Positions 8,911 through 18,233 of a stretch of DNA of 64,000 nucleotides are shown piece after piece. This stretch comes from Butyricimonas sp. Marseille-P3923 (GTDB lineage: Bacteria > Bacteroidota > Bacteroidia > Bacteroidales > Marinifilaceae), in contig NZ_FXXL01000007.1 in the NCBI RefSeq assembly GCF_900184685.1, positions 1,364,001 through 1,428,000 on the forward strand. The letters run 5' to 3'. The notes under the pieces are model-generated. The model had not been told where the DNA came from. It saw only the letters and a list, made by a program, of their open reading frames with translations, and made no database searches. The stretch's first letter is position 1; each line of letters opens with the position of its first letter. The position numbers and the translations under genes are program-made.

Positions 8911-11900
8911 TTAAAATGTTACATTTAACGTAAACGAATAATTCGGGCGCAAAGACATGTTTATGGTCGGAGCGGCACCCGATTGAGTCACGTCCTGCCC
9001 TTTCAATTTCTTATTGGTGATCGTGAACAAGTTGGTTCCCGTCAAGCTCAAGTAAGCCGAATTGATTCCCAATTTTTTGCAAAATTTATCATGCACATTG
9101 TAACGGAATGTCACGGATTGCAATTTCAAATAGTTACCGCTCACCACGCGTAAATCAGACAAGTCATACATAGCGTAAATGTCATTATCGGCAAACCTAG
9201 TCATCTTACCGCTACTGGTGTATTTGCTTTGTCCCCACCACGGCAGATCCACAGCCTCGGAAACCTTCACCCCCGGAATATTGGTCTTGTTCTCGTCCCC
9301 CGGACGCTGCCAACGATTCACAAACTCTTTGCGCATATTCCGTTCCGGATAAGGAGTGATATTATTCTCTTCACACAATTTCAACAAACGCACCTTATTT
9401 CCAAAACTATACGCGAAATTCATGGAAAGACCGAACTGGCGATAACCGAAATAGTTGTTGATACCCCCCTGCAACGTGGGCACACGAGTTCCCGATTCCA
9501 CCAATACTGCATCCCAAACCTCTTCGTCCGTCATATTGCAATATTTCTCGTACAACGCATCAGCTTGTTCTTCCTCCGTACCATAGAAAATCGGACGACC
9601 GTCCACCGAACTCAAACCTTTGAAACGATAGGAGTAAAAGGTCTGCAACGGCTTGCCTTTCAATTCGACCGAGCCCCTCAAATAGTCCGAGAATTTGATT
9701 TTATCCTGCACTGTCCGGTCCTTATTATTGATGGCCTTACTGATTAAACTATTTACCACCTGACCAATCTGCGGGTCAAAACGCCACACGAATCCCCGCT
9801 TACCGGAAGCATCCACCTTCTGATTAATCGGGGTAAAGCTCAAACTCACTTCCACTCCTTGATTTGAAATCTCTCCCTTGTTCACCACATAACTCGATAC
9901 CCCGTTGATTTCCGATACACTCTTACTCAAGAAAGCATCTTTCGTGCGCTTGTAGTAATAACCGATAGAACCGCTGATTTTATCCTTCCACAAACTGAAT
10001 TCCAAATCAATATTGTAAGAAGAAGTCAACTCCCACTTCAAATCCGGATTAGGATAATACTTTATCGTGGATGAAAACTCGTTATACCAACTGTTCAAAT
10101 CTCCCTTCTCGATAATCATTTTGGAAGTCTGGTTATCCAACATATTCCCTTGGTGACCGTAAGAGAACTTCAAAGCCAAACGATTGACGGCATTACTGTT
10201 TTTCAACAAATCCTCTTTCACATCCCAACGTCCAGAAATAGACCAAATAGGCAACAACTTCTCGTTACTCCGGCTACCAAACTGGTTAGAACCGTCTATA
10301 CGGGTATTGAAATTCAAGGTATAACGATTATCATACGTATAGGTAATCGCCAAATAAGCCGAAGTTAAATTCGTCAGCGTTTCCGAAATCGACGGTTTAT
10401 TCTTGGCCATCCAATCCCGATATTGACCGTATTTATACAGGAAAGTTCCATCAATGGAAGCAAAAGTCTTCCCCCGTTCCGGATAGTATCCCCGGTGTGT
10501 CGCCGCATAACTATTATACCGTTTGGAAGACATCTCCCCTCCCAACGCAACATTCAATTGATGGATATCCTTAAACATCTGATTGTAGTTCAATTGCAAA
10601 CGCACCAACCAATTCCGGCTATCCGTACTACTCTCCTTCAATTCTCCCCCTAGCGGACATTCGGAAGATGTATCATCACTCCCCTTTTTACGCAATTTTG
10701 CCACATACCAAGAATCTTCCTCGTACACCGTTTCCTGTGTATTACGTCCAAAAGTGTAAGAAGCTGTTCCCTCCACGTTCAAATAAGGCAAAACCCGGTA
10801 TTTCAAATTACCCGTGAACGTCACGGAATGCGTGTTCATCGTCTGGTAGGTAGTTTCCATTTCATTTTCAATGTTGAAAGGATAAGAAAGATCACGAGTT
10901 GCTCCTCTCATATAAAACCACCGTGACCCGTCCGGATTGTAAGCCGGTATGGCACGACTCATTTCGTACGCGTATTGAGTTACACTCGTGGGAGTATATC
11001 TACGTTCATTCACGTTCCCGATGATACCGAACTGGAAATCCACTTTCTCAAAATTCCCGTTCAATTTCAAATTAGCCGTGTAAGTCTGATTCTTTTCCTT
11101 TTTGATTACCCCGCGCTCATCATTGTAACCGACAGAAGCATAGTAACGAATATTCGGAGAACCACCCGTCACGCTCAACGTGTGTTTATTGGAAAAACTG
11201 TTTTCACACAAAATATCAAACCAATCCGTATTCACCCGCTCGTAATAATTCGCCTTTTCTTGGAATTGGTCAAACGATAGTATTCCCGCTTTATAATCAA
11301 GATATGCCGCCTCGTACCCAACCCAGTTGGAAACATTCTTAAACTCCATTCCCCGGTGGAACATCTCCCGCGATACATCAATACGCTCTTGAGAGTTCAT
11401 CAAGTTGATTTCCCGGTCGGAATAATAGGGACGACGGTTCAAAGTTCCTGAAATAGAATACGTAACAGAGGGAGGTCCCACTTTACCTTTTTTCGTCGTA
11501 ATCACAATTACACCGTTAGCGGCACGTGTACCGTAAATAGCCGTGGCAGCAGCATCTTTCAACACGTCGATCTGCTCGATATCATCGGGGTTTAAACCGG
11601 AAATGGCGTTCCCCAACAAGTTCACGAAGTCCAAGTCGTTCAACTGTGACGGATCCACGTTCACCGGATCAGCCAATACCACCCCGTCCAACACCCACAA
11701 CGGTTCCTGATTACCCAACACCGTGGAAGTACCGCGGATTCTGACTCGGGCGGCAGCCCCCGCCTGACCGGAGTTCTGCATGAAAATCATACCCGGCACG
11801 TGTCCCTCCAGCATCTTGTCTATCGAAGCAATACCCGCCACCTTAATATCATCCATCTTCAAGGTGGTCACGGCACTCGTCAAACGACGACGGTCAATAT

Positions 11901-12558
11901 CCTGATAACCGGTTGAAACCACAACCACCTCGTCCATCTCCTGTACATCCTCTTCCAGCTTAATCACATATTCCGTCTTCTCACGCTTCACCGGCACGAC
12001 TTGAGTCTTCATACCAATGAAAGAAACCACCAACGTATCGACATCCTTCTTCATCTCCATGGTAAAAGCCCCGTCGATATCCGTCGATATCCCGATAGTA
12101 GTTCCCTTCAAACGAACCGTAACACCGGGTAGGGCTTCTCCCGCTTGATCCGTCACCTTCCCTTTCAGCTTCCACGTTTTGTCGGGAGCCACATAAGGCA
12201 AACGTTTGATTACAACCACGTCATTAACAACGTTGTAAGTCAACCTCAACGGCGACAACACTTTATCCAGAACCGCTCTAAAATCTTCGTCTTTCACGTT
12301 TACCGTGATCAACTCACTTACTTTCAACAAAGAAGAGTTATACAAAAACTGTGTGCCGGTCTGCTCTTTCATCGCGGCAATAAACTCTTCCATAGTCGCA
12401 TCTTTCAACTCCAGTGACACCTTACTCTGCGAAAATGCAGCAGCGGCAACACTCAAATTAAACGCCAAAATTAGAATACATGCTAATCTCATAATACACC
12501 ACATCTTTTTTTGGTACATAAAAAGCTCCCCAAACCTAAAACGTTTGTTTTTTTGCAT
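8911..12558 (-). CDS. susC-like: SusC/RagA TonB-linked outer-membrane transporter with STN domain
   Basis: 1215 residues. After a long N-terminus and a signal helix (about 23-43) come an STN domain (about 48-119), a carboxypeptidase-regulatory-like domain (about 132-210, 'GKVTDQAGEALPGVTVRLKG'), the TonB box/plug region ('VVVVSTGYQDIDRRRLTSAV', 'VLKDAAATAIYGTRAANGVI') and a 22-strand-type barrel ending in aromatic F. The STN domain is the part that signals to FecR-type anti-sigma factors, matching the FecR and ECF sigma genes directly upstream. With SusD it forms an energised import complex. Start ATG at 12558 lies 75 nt after fecR. Confidence 0.95.
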   Translation of the reverse strand: MQKNKRFRFGELFMYQKKMWCIMRLACILILAFNLSVAAAAFSQSKVSLELKDATMEEFIAAMKEQTGTQFLYNSSLLKVSELITVNVKDEDFRAVLDKVLSPLRLTYNVVNDVVVIKRLPYVAPDKTWKLKGKVTDQAGEALPGVTVRLKGTTIGISTDIDGAFTMEMKKDVDTLVVSFIGMKTQVVPVKREKTEYVIKLEEDVQEMDEVVVVSTGYQDIDRRRLTSAVTTLKMDDIKVAGIASIDKMLEGHVPGMIFMQNSGQAGAAARVRIRGTSTVLGNQEPLWVLDGVVLADPVNVDPSQLNDLDFVNLLGNAISGLNPDDIEQIDVLKDAAATAIYGTRAANGVIVITTKKGKVGPPSVTYSISGTLNRRPYYSDREINLMNSQERIDVSREMFHRGMEFKNVSNWVGYEAAYLDYKAGILSFDQFQEKANYYERVNTDWFDILCENSFSNKHTLSVTGGSPNIRYYASVGYNDERGVIKKEKNQTYTANLKLNGNFEKVDFQFGIIGNVNERRYTPTSVTQYAYEMSRAIPAYNPDGSRWFYMRGATRDLSYPFNIENEMETTYQTMNTHSVTFTGNLKYRVLPYLNVEGTASYTFGRNTQETVYEEDSWYVAKLRKKGSDDTSSECPLGGELKESSTDSRNWLVRLQLNYNQMFKDIHQLNVALGGEMSSKRYNSYAATHRGYYPERGKTFASIDGTFLYKYGQYRDWMAKNKPSISETLTNLTSAYLAITYTYDNRYTLNFNTRIDGSNQFGSRSNEKLLPIWSISGRWDVKEDLLKNSNAVNRLALKFSYGHQGNMLDNQTSKMIIEKGDLNSWYNEFSSTIKYYPNPDLKWELTSSYNIDLEFSLWKDKISGSIGYYYKRTKDAFLSKSVSEINGVSSYVVNKGEISNQGVEVSLSFTPINQKVDASGKRGFVWRFDPQIGQVVNSLISKAINNKDRTVQDKIKFSDYLRGSVELKGKPLQTFYSYRFKGLSSVDGRPIFYGTEEEQADALYEKYCNMTDEEVWDAVLVESGTRVPTLQGGINNYFGYRQFGLSMNFAYSFGNKVRLLKLCEENNITPYPERNMRKEFVNRWQRPGDENKTNIPGVKVSEAVDLPWWGQSKYTSSGKMTRFADNDIYAMYDLSDLRVVSGNYLKLQSVTFRYNVHDKFCKKLGINSAYLSLTGTNLFTITNKKLKGQDVTQSGAAPTINMSLRPNYSFTLNVTF

Positions 12559-12633
12559 AACTTTGTAAAGTATTTAAATTAATACATCGAGCACGGACTC
12601 CAGACCTAGGAAATTTGTTGTCCGTGTTTTCTT

Positions 12634-13764
12634 TTATTCATACAGGAACACTACATCACCATCTATTTTATATTTGACCTCCTCCGAAGCGGCAAGTACC
12701 TCCAAGAAAGTTATGATAGAATCATACCGTTTCAGATTACCCGTGAACCGAATCTCTTTCACCTTGGGATTCTGGTAGAAAATCGTAATACCATACCACC
12801 TCGACAAGGTACACATCACATCTTCAAGGCGTTCCTCCTTGAAGATATACCAGCCGTCTTTCCACCCGACATACTCCTCCACGTTCACTTCCCGCTTGCT
12901 CAACGCTCCCCCCGGGGAAGCCACCGCTTGTTCTCTCGGCAATAGGGTCACGCTTTTGCCTTGCTTGCTCGTGAACATCACTTTCCCGGAAACCAAGGTC
13001 GTCAACACCGCTTCATCATTGTATGCCCTCACCCCGAAAGAAGTTCCCAACACGTTAACTTTTCCCAATTCCGTTTCCACAACAAAGGGACGCCCGTCTT
13101 TCGTTACATCGAAATAAACTTCCCCTTTCACGGACACCACTCTCTTCTCTTTCGCGAAACGAACCGGATATTTTATTTTACTCCCGGCATTCACCCACAC
13201 TCGCGTCCCGTCATCCAAAATCACGTTACACTCTCCCCCTAGCGGTACATTTAATTCATTATATACTAATTCATCACCATGAACAGAATCTTGCTTGTAC
13301 GAGAGCAAACCTTCCTCCATCCGAATCGTTGAACCGCCTTTTTCCTGAATCTCGTTTCCTTGCAAAACGTCCACGACACGCCCGTCCGACAATTTCAACT
13401 GCACGTTCTCCCGCTTTGCCAATACCACCGGCTGCTCTTGTTTTTCTTCTTGCCACATCATCCACATCCCGGCACCCAACAACGGTAAAATAAAACAAGC
13501 CGCTACAGCCACCCGCCGCAAGATAATCCTTATCTTGTTTTTCTGTTGCTGCTTCTTGAAAATCTCGTAGGCCTTTTCAGGAGAAAAACGCTCGTAACGG
13601 GCGAAATGCTTTTCCAGATAAACATCATCCTCCACATCAGAATAGACATCGTGCAAAGCCTTATCCTCCATCAATTGCCCGAACTCTTTCTGTTCCTCAT
13701 CCTGCAATGTATCGGAATACGCTTTACGCATTAATGCCACAATCTTATTTAAATCTCTTTTCAT
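12634..13764 (-). CDS. fecR-like: FecR family anti-sigma factor
   Basis: 376 residues. A cytoplasmic N-terminal part (about 1-82) is followed by one membrane helix (about 83-103, 'VAVAACFILPLLGAGMWMMW'), the periplasmic FecR domain (about 115-275, with 'VPLGGECNVILDDGTRVWVNAGSKIKYP' type pattern split across 170-200 and 'GEVYFDVTKDGRPFVVET') and a C-terminal DUF4974-like region ('FKEERLEDVMCTLSRWYGI'). It should hold the ECF sigma factor at the membrane until the SusC STN domain reports substrate. It lies 89 nt after the sigma gene in the canonical order sigma, fecR, susC, susD. Confidence 0.93.
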   Translation of the reverse strand: MKRDLNKIVALMRKAYSDTLQDEEQKEFGQLMEDKALHDVYSDVEDDVYLEKHFARYERFSPEKAYEIFKKQQQKNKIRIILRRVAVAACFILPLLGAGMWMMWQEEKQEQPVVLAKRENVQLKLSDGRVVDVLQGNEIQEKGGSTIRMEEGLLSYKQDSVHGDELVYNELNVPLGGECNVILDDGTRVWVNAGSKIKYPVRFAKEKRVVSVKGEVYFDVTKDGRPFVVETELGKVNVLGTSFGVRAYNDEAVLTTLVSGKVMFTSKQGKSVTLLPREQAVASPGGALSKREVNVEEYVGWKDGWYIFKEERLEDVMCTLSRWYGITIFYQNPKVKEIRFTGNLKRYDSIITFLEVLAASEEVKYKIDGDVVFLYE

Positions 13765-13853
13765 CTCATTTCCTAATTACACTCATAAAATGCACGACAT
13801 TTCATTTGGTGTGACAAAAACGAGAATTATTTTTCAAAAAAATGATTTCTTTA

Positions 13854-14423
13854 TCAAGAAAGGAATACGGTCAACCAGAACAAATGAGCGGAATCTTTCA
13901 TCTTCTCCCGTAAATACTTGAATCCGCGATTCTTTTGAGTCTTTATAGTGTTAATGGAAATACCCAATTCTTCGGCAATTTGATTGCCGGAATATCCTTT
14001 TATACTCAATAAGATTATTTTTCTTCTTTCCTCGGGAAGTTCATCTATATAAAAATAAAGCTGCCGTACCAGCTCTTCCCGAACCGTTTCCGCAAATTCT
14101 TCATCCGTGAAATCGCTTTCTTCCTGCAAGACCTGTTGCACGTAACGTTCTTGGAATTTCTCCCGGCGCAAATGCATCATCGCCTGATTGTAAGTCGACC
14201 GATAAAGATAATAGGTAAGATCATTTATTTGAGGGAATTTACGCTCACTTTTCCAGACATTCATCAAAACCTCCTGCACCAAATCCTCCGCCACAACAGC
14301 ATCCCGAATAATTCGGTCCGCATAAGAACATAACGCAGCATAATAATACGTGAAAACACTTTTCCATGCTTTCTCGTTCTTATCATTCACCCCATGTAAG
14401 ATTTGCGTTACATCTATTCCCAT
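13854..14423 (-). CDS. ECF RNA polymerase sigma-70 factor
   Basis: 189 residues when started at ATG 14423; AAAGGAG lies just upstream of it, and a -7-like box lies only about 20 nt upstream, so the longer reading from 14456 is unlikely. Region 2 is seen in 'YYAALCSYADRII...AEDLVQEVLMNVWK' and region 4 in 'LPEERRKIILLSIKGYSGNQ' followed by 'IAEELGISINTIKTQKNRGF', the sigma-70 helix-turn-helix. Regions 2 and 4 joined by a short linker with no region 1 or 3 is the ECF plan, of the Bacteroidota FecI-like type. It should direct transcription of the downstream SusCD/protease genes under FecR control. Confidence 0.93.
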   Translation of the reverse strand: MGIDVTQILHGVNDKNEKAWKSVFTYYYAALCSYADRIIRDAVVAEDLVQEVLMNVWKSERKFPQINDLTYYLYRSTYNQAMMHLRREKFQERYVQQVLQEESDFTDEEFAETVREELVRQLYFYIDELPEERRKIILLSIKGYSGNQIAEELGISINTIKTQKNRGFKYLREKMKDSAHLFWLTVFLS

Positions 14424-14443
14424 AAAAGAATACTCCTTTGTTG

Positions 14444-14451
14444 CAAAGTTA
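14444..14451 (-). promoter_or_regulatory. Candidate -7 element of the ECF sigma gene
   Basis: Minus strand reads TAACTTTG, a full match to the Bacteroidota -7 consensus TAnnTTTG, about 20 nt before the chosen ATG. No clear -33 TTG is visible at the usual distance, so it is a single-element match. It would give a very short leader containing the AAAGGAG ribosome site. Confidence 0.45.
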
Positions 14452-14523
14452 TACAATAAAAAAAGACTTTCTATCTTATCAGGGAAAAAATTAAATCGCT
14501 TGAGATAATTGTATTATAAAAAT

Positions 14524-14565
14524 TATATACGAAAAATGGGCTATACAGCCCATTCATCGTATATA
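14524..14565 (-). terminator. Rho-independent-type terminator overlapping the IMPase stop
   Basis: Near-perfect long inverted repeat: arms TATATACG...AATGGGCT and AGCCCATT...CGTATATA around a 4-nt loop, followed on the minus strand by ATTTTTAT. The first arm includes the last codons and TGA of the inositol monophosphatase gene. It should close the argS-to-IMPase unit ahead of the sigma gene. Confidence 0.8.
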
Positions 14566-15327
14566 ATCTTTTATCTTTTCCAATAGCTTGGGATTCGCTG
14601 TCATAATCGCTATTCCCCGATCGTATCGGAAATGCTCTACCACTCCTCCGGCTTCCTGTACGATCAGAACCCCGGCACATACATCCCAAAGTTTCAGACC
14701 GAGCTCCCAGTAACCGTCCAAGAATCCGGCAGCCACGTTACAAAGGTCGTAAGCGGCAGAACCCATACGCCGGATACCTCGCAAATGCGGCAATATACGG
14801 CTCAAATTATCAATATTATTAACGGGATTTATCCCTTTATCATACGGGAACCCGGTAGCTAACACACTCTGATTCAAATCCGTCTTAGTAGCTACATGAA
14901 TCTGTTTACCATTCAGAAAAGCACCTTTACCCCGAACAGCCGTGTACAACTCATCCGTATAAGGAGTATAAACGACACCTAATACCGTTTCACCCTTGTA
15001 TTGCAAGCCGATAGAAACGGTGTACACGAGCAGTCCTTGGCTATAATTATTCGTTCCGTCCAAAGGGTCGACCACCCACAGATAATCACTATGCAAGTCA
15101 TGCTCACCGCTCTCCTCTCCCAATACACTATGCTCCGGGAAATGCTTCCCGATACGCTCCAGCAACATGGATTCACTTAGCTTATCCACTTTCGTCACCA
15201 CATCATGTACAGTCGATTTCGTCTCTATATCCAAATGACCACTCCTGAAATTAGAACGTTGCACTTCCCCCACTTCTCTCGCCCAAGCCACGGCAAGCTC
15301 CAAGGTACTTTCTAAACAAATATCCAT
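14554..15327 (-). CDS. suhB-like: Inositol monophosphatase family protein
   Basis: 257 residues, the usual length. Mg2+-binding signatures are intact: the EE of 'VLGEESGEH' (about 69-77), 'WVVDPLDGTNNY' (about 84-95) and 'LWDVCAGVLIVQEAGG' near residue 213. The family dephosphorylates myo-inositol 1-phosphate and related sugar phosphates (including 3'-phosphoadenosine 5'-phosphate in some branches); exact substrate is open. Cytoplasmic. Starts 10 nt after the upstream FKBP-like gene and is the last gene before a strong terminator. Confidence 0.92.
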   Translation of the reverse strand: MDICLESTLELAVAWAREVGEVQRSNFRSGHLDIETKSTVHDVVTKVDKLSESMLLERIGKHFPEHSVLGEESGEHDLHSDYLWVVDPLDGTNNYSQGLLVYTVSIGLQYKGETVLGVVYTPYTDELYTAVRGKGAFLNGKQIHVATKTDLNQSVLATGFPYDKGINPVNNIDNLSRILPHLRGIRRMGSAAYDLCNVAAGFLDGYWELGLKLWDVCAGVLIVQEAGGVVEHFRYDRGIAIMTANPKLLEKIKDYIR

Positions 15328-15337
15328 AGACTAATCG

Positions 15338-16336
15338 CTACTTGACATTAGGTTTTTTATCAAAAATCTCAATCTCGTACACGAGAGTTGCATAAGGCGG
15401 CATGACGTATTGATAGTAATTCCAAATACCTTTCCCGTACGCTCTACCGGAAGGTATAAGAATATACGCTTTCTCACCCACGCGCATTTTAGTCAAACCG
15501 ACTCTCAATCCTTCTATCAAATCAGAAACTTTCCATGTTTCTTTCTCCTCCTTATCCATTTTCAAGACTGCACGAAGTTTATTCTCGTTAAAATTATCGC
15601 TGAATTCATCCAAAATGTATCCATTACAATTTACCGTAATACTATCGGTGGCTAAAATCGCCTCTCCATCTGTTTCTTCGAATTTCAAAATTTGAGTAAT
15701 CGTATCATTTTCTGCTTTCGAGGGAGCTTGAATCAAATTCTTTTTATCAAAACCTTTCGCCTCTAAGAACTTGTCCATCAATTCGTATTCATAATCCAAC
15801 AAACTACCTTCAATAATTTTCTCTACTTTATACTCGCGATACAAGTAAGTGGAACTTCCCCGAAGTAACCTTGACAAAATGATAGAACCGGATGTTCCTT
15901 CCCGAAAATATTTGAAAAAACGGGAATAAACTTCCTTATCCGAGATGACCTGCTCGTAAACGGGACCTCCCATGGGATATTTCGGATTCTGTATCTTTTC
16001 ACCCCCGATAACCGACACTCTAGTATCATCCAAAATACTCCCGGTTAAAGTCCTATCAGTATAATTCACTAGAATAAATTGCCCATCCTGTGGTTGCTTT
16101 TTACTTTCATCCGTGCTATAATTAAACACGTAAGCCACATCCTGAAACTTTTGCTTATCAAATTCCACATCGAACACGACGGAGTCCCTCGGGCTCTTAT
16201 CTTTCATGAACTCTCGTACAAGGGCACGTTCCTCATCAAAAAGCTCTCTCCAAGTCGGTCCCTTGTCATCATCCGAGCAACCTGCAATACCGCCTGCTAA
16301 CAAGCAAAGCATCATCATCCAATAATTTCTTTTCAT
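15338..16336 (-). CDS. FKBP-like lipoprotein with two tandem PPIase-like modules
   Basis: 332-residue lipoprotein (signal ends GGIAGC). The C-terminal half shows the FKBP pattern: 'DLIEGLRVGLTKMRVGEKAY' then 'ILIPSGRAYG' and 'MPPYATLVYEIEIFDKK'. An earlier, weaker module has 'FILVNYTDRTLTGSILDDT' and 'MGGPVYEQV'. FKBP-type peptidyl-prolyl isomerases of the envelope help fold exported proteins; many Bacteroidota lipoprotein forms have lost activity, so isomerase function is not certain. Next to a second gene of the same design, likely a duplication. Confidence 0.75.
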   Translation of the reverse strand: MKRNYWMMMLCLLAGGIAGCSDDDKGPTWRELFDEERALVREFMKDKSPRDSVVFDVEFDKQKFQDVAYVFNYSTDESKKQPQDGQFILVNYTDRTLTGSILDDTRVSVIGGEKIQNPKYPMGGPVYEQVISDKEVYSRFFKYFREGTSGSIILSRLLRGSSTYLYREYKVEKIIEGSLLDYEYELMDKFLEAKGFDKKNLIQAPSKAENDTITQILKFEETDGEAILATDSITVNCNGYILDEFSDNFNENKLRAVLKMDKEEKETWKVSDLIEGLRVGLTKMRVGEKAYILIPSGRAYGKGIWNYYQYVMPPYATLVYEIEIFDKKPNVK

Positions 16337-16367
16337 TTTCCGTTTTTATTTAGCTGTTATAAAAATA

Positions 16368-17375
16368 CTACTCTTCTTGATTTTGCGGGAATATCTCCTT
16401 TACCCTTACCCAACACCACAATGTACAATAAGGAGGTTCCAAATAATACTTCCCACCACCTTGTGCGCTCTGCGTTCTCCCGGCTGCCCCGTATGCCATC
16501 CCGTAAGGGATAAGAATATGAGCCGAATCGCCTTGCTGCAATCGCTGCAACCCTTTAGTCAACCCGGAGGGAATATCTCTTTGCCACCGTTCATTAAACA
16601 ATATCTTTGTTGTATCCTCTCTTATTGCCCTAAATGTCCGAGTACTTAATCCTTTTTCATCCAGTATCCCATAAACCATATTCAGCAGAACCGAATCCCC
16701 GGTTTGCAACTTCCGGGTATCCCCCTCTCTTTCCAGAAATATAATATAGGTAATCGTATCCGATTTTACCTCTCCCGGGAGAACATGCAAAGTGTCGGCG
16801 GATGAAAACGGAGCCATATAAGCATCCATCAACTCTTTTTCATGCTCCGCGATATCATCGAAAACATTATAAGAAGTCAACTTGTAACGCAAAGTTCTCC
16901 CGTCTACCGCACCCAAGACCGACGGGATAATCACCTCACCCCCGGCATCACCCACTCCGATATGCCGAAATGCCTCCCCTAAAAAATTATATCTCGCCGT
17001 ATCCACCCGATGCAGCACAGGTCCGCCGTAAGCATATCCCGGCGTAAACTCTTCACTCCATTTTTCCGGATTCGTGGTATCCCATATCTTATCATTCAAA
17101 TCATACATGTCATAATCCATCACCACCCATCCGGAATCCTTAGCCACGTCACCGCTACTGTTATGATTAAAAATAAAAATAGAATCTATCAACATCCCTT
17201 TACGACTGTAATAAGGGATTGCCAGCACCTCCCCGGTTGCGTGCTGATTCAGGTAATCATGAATGGCTTGCTTCTCGTTAGCCAACACATCTATCAAATC
17301 GTCCTCTACTTCCCCGGAACAACCACACAACACAAAGGTCAAAAAACAACCTAAAATGACCAGACATTTATTCAT
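16368..17375 (-). CDS. FKBP-like lipoprotein, paralogue of its downstream neighbour
   Basis: 335-residue lipoprotein (signal ends VLCGC). Built like the next gene: a first module with 'GWVVMDYDMYDLNDKIWDTT' and 'AYGGPVLHRV', and a C-terminal FKBP module with 'IPSGLTKGLQRLQQGDSAHI', 'LIPYGMAYG' and 'LEPPYCTLWCWVRVKEI'. The shared architecture and adjacency point to an old tandem duplication; sequence identity looks low, so the copies have diverged. Envelope folding role inferred from the family. Starts 3 nt after the PHP phosphatase stop, so it is probably in the same transcript. Confidence 0.75.
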   Translation of the reverse strand: MNKCLVILGCFLTFVLCGCSGEVEDDLIDVLANEKQAIHDYLNQHATGEVLAIPYYSRKGMLIDSIFIFNHNSSGDVAKDSGWVVMDYDMYDLNDKIWDTTNPEKWSEEFTPGYAYGGPVLHRVDTARYNFLGEAFRHIGVGDAGGEVIIPSVLGAVDGRTLRYKLTSYNVFDDIAEHEKELMDAYMAPFSSADTLHVLPGEVKSDTITYIIFLEREGDTRKLQTGDSVLLNMVYGILDEKGLSTRTFRAIREDTTKILFNERWQRDIPSGLTKGLQRLQQGDSAHILIPYGMAYGAAGRTQSAQGGGKYYLEPPYCTLWCWVRVKEIFPQNQEE

Positions 17376-17378
17376 CTT

Positions 17379-18230
17379 TCAATTTTTAATTTCCGACATA
17401 GGTACTTCCTCCCATACCCCGCGATGCAGGCGCATGGTACTCTTTACTCCCGCATCCCGCAACAAGCGGAATGCCAATTCCCGGTTATCATTCACCAATT
17501 GCGGCAAATGGGCATCCGAATTTACCATCACGGGAATATTCAACTCCTTCAACCACTTGAAATATTTTACATTCGGGAACATCAATCCTTTTTTCGTGTA
17601 CGCTTTCGTGTTCACTTCCACCATAACGCCTTTCTCGGCTATCAGTTGCAAATACTCCCTCAACAATTCATTATACCACGCCTGTTCCGTGAGCATCGGC
17701 TCCACCAACAAACCGTTCATGGAAATCTTATCCAAGTGCGCCACGAAATCAAAACCTCCCAGTTCAACCATACGGGCTGAAGAACGAAAATAATCCCGCA
17801 CGAGATGTTTCAGGTCATCGTGATAGACGTTCCGGAAATTCTCCCGGAAATCATCGAAACTACCGTCCATATCCATCATCTCACCGGTTTCCCCATTCGT
17901 CACCAAATGCACGGAACCGATACGGTAATCCAATGGCATCCGCTGGAAATAATCATTCGCGGGTCCCCAGCCGTCATTCAGGTAATCAATCTCCAACCCC
18001 ACGTACAATTCGATGTGCCCGGCATATTGTTTCTTCAAGCGTTCCATTTCCTGCAAATACGCCTCAACATCTCCTTTACTCAACGACCACCGGGTATCGA
18101 ACGGAAGCGGGGAATGTGAAGATACCCCATAACTATGAAACCCGGCTTCGATAGCCGCTTTCACGAACTCTTCCGCCGGAGCCTTACCGTCACAAAAGGT
18201 GCAATGACTATGATATGTACATAAATCCAT
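17379..18230 (-). CDS. hisJ-like: PHP-type histidinol-phosphatase
   Basis: 283 residues, normal for HisJ/HisK-type phosphatases. The N-terminal PHP metal motif is 'YHSHCTFCDGKAPAEEF', followed by 'SYGVSSHSPLPF' and 'LEIDYL'; later 'GSVHLV' and 'VNSDAHLP' supply further metal ligands. The enzyme hydrolyses L-histidinol phosphate to histidinol in histidine synthesis. It is not next to other his genes but sits between a flavin reductase (3-nt gap) and lipoprotein genes; other PHP phosphoesterase substrates are possible. Confidence 0.85.
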   Translation of the reverse strand: MDLCTYHSHCTFCDGKAPAEEFVKAAIEAGFHSYGVSSHSPLPFDTRWSLSKGDVEAYLQEMERLKKQYAGHIELYVGLEIDYLNDGWGPANDYFQRMPLDYRIGSVHLVTNGETGEMMDMDGSFDDFRENFRNVYHDDLKHLVRDYFRSSARMVELGGFDFVAHLDKISMNGLLVEPMLTEQAWYNELLREYLQLIAEKGVMVEVNTKAYTKKGLMFPNVKYFKWLKELNIPVMVNSDAHLPQLVNDNRELAFRLLRDAGVKSTMRLHRGVWEEVPMSEIKN

Positions 18231-18233
18231 TCG

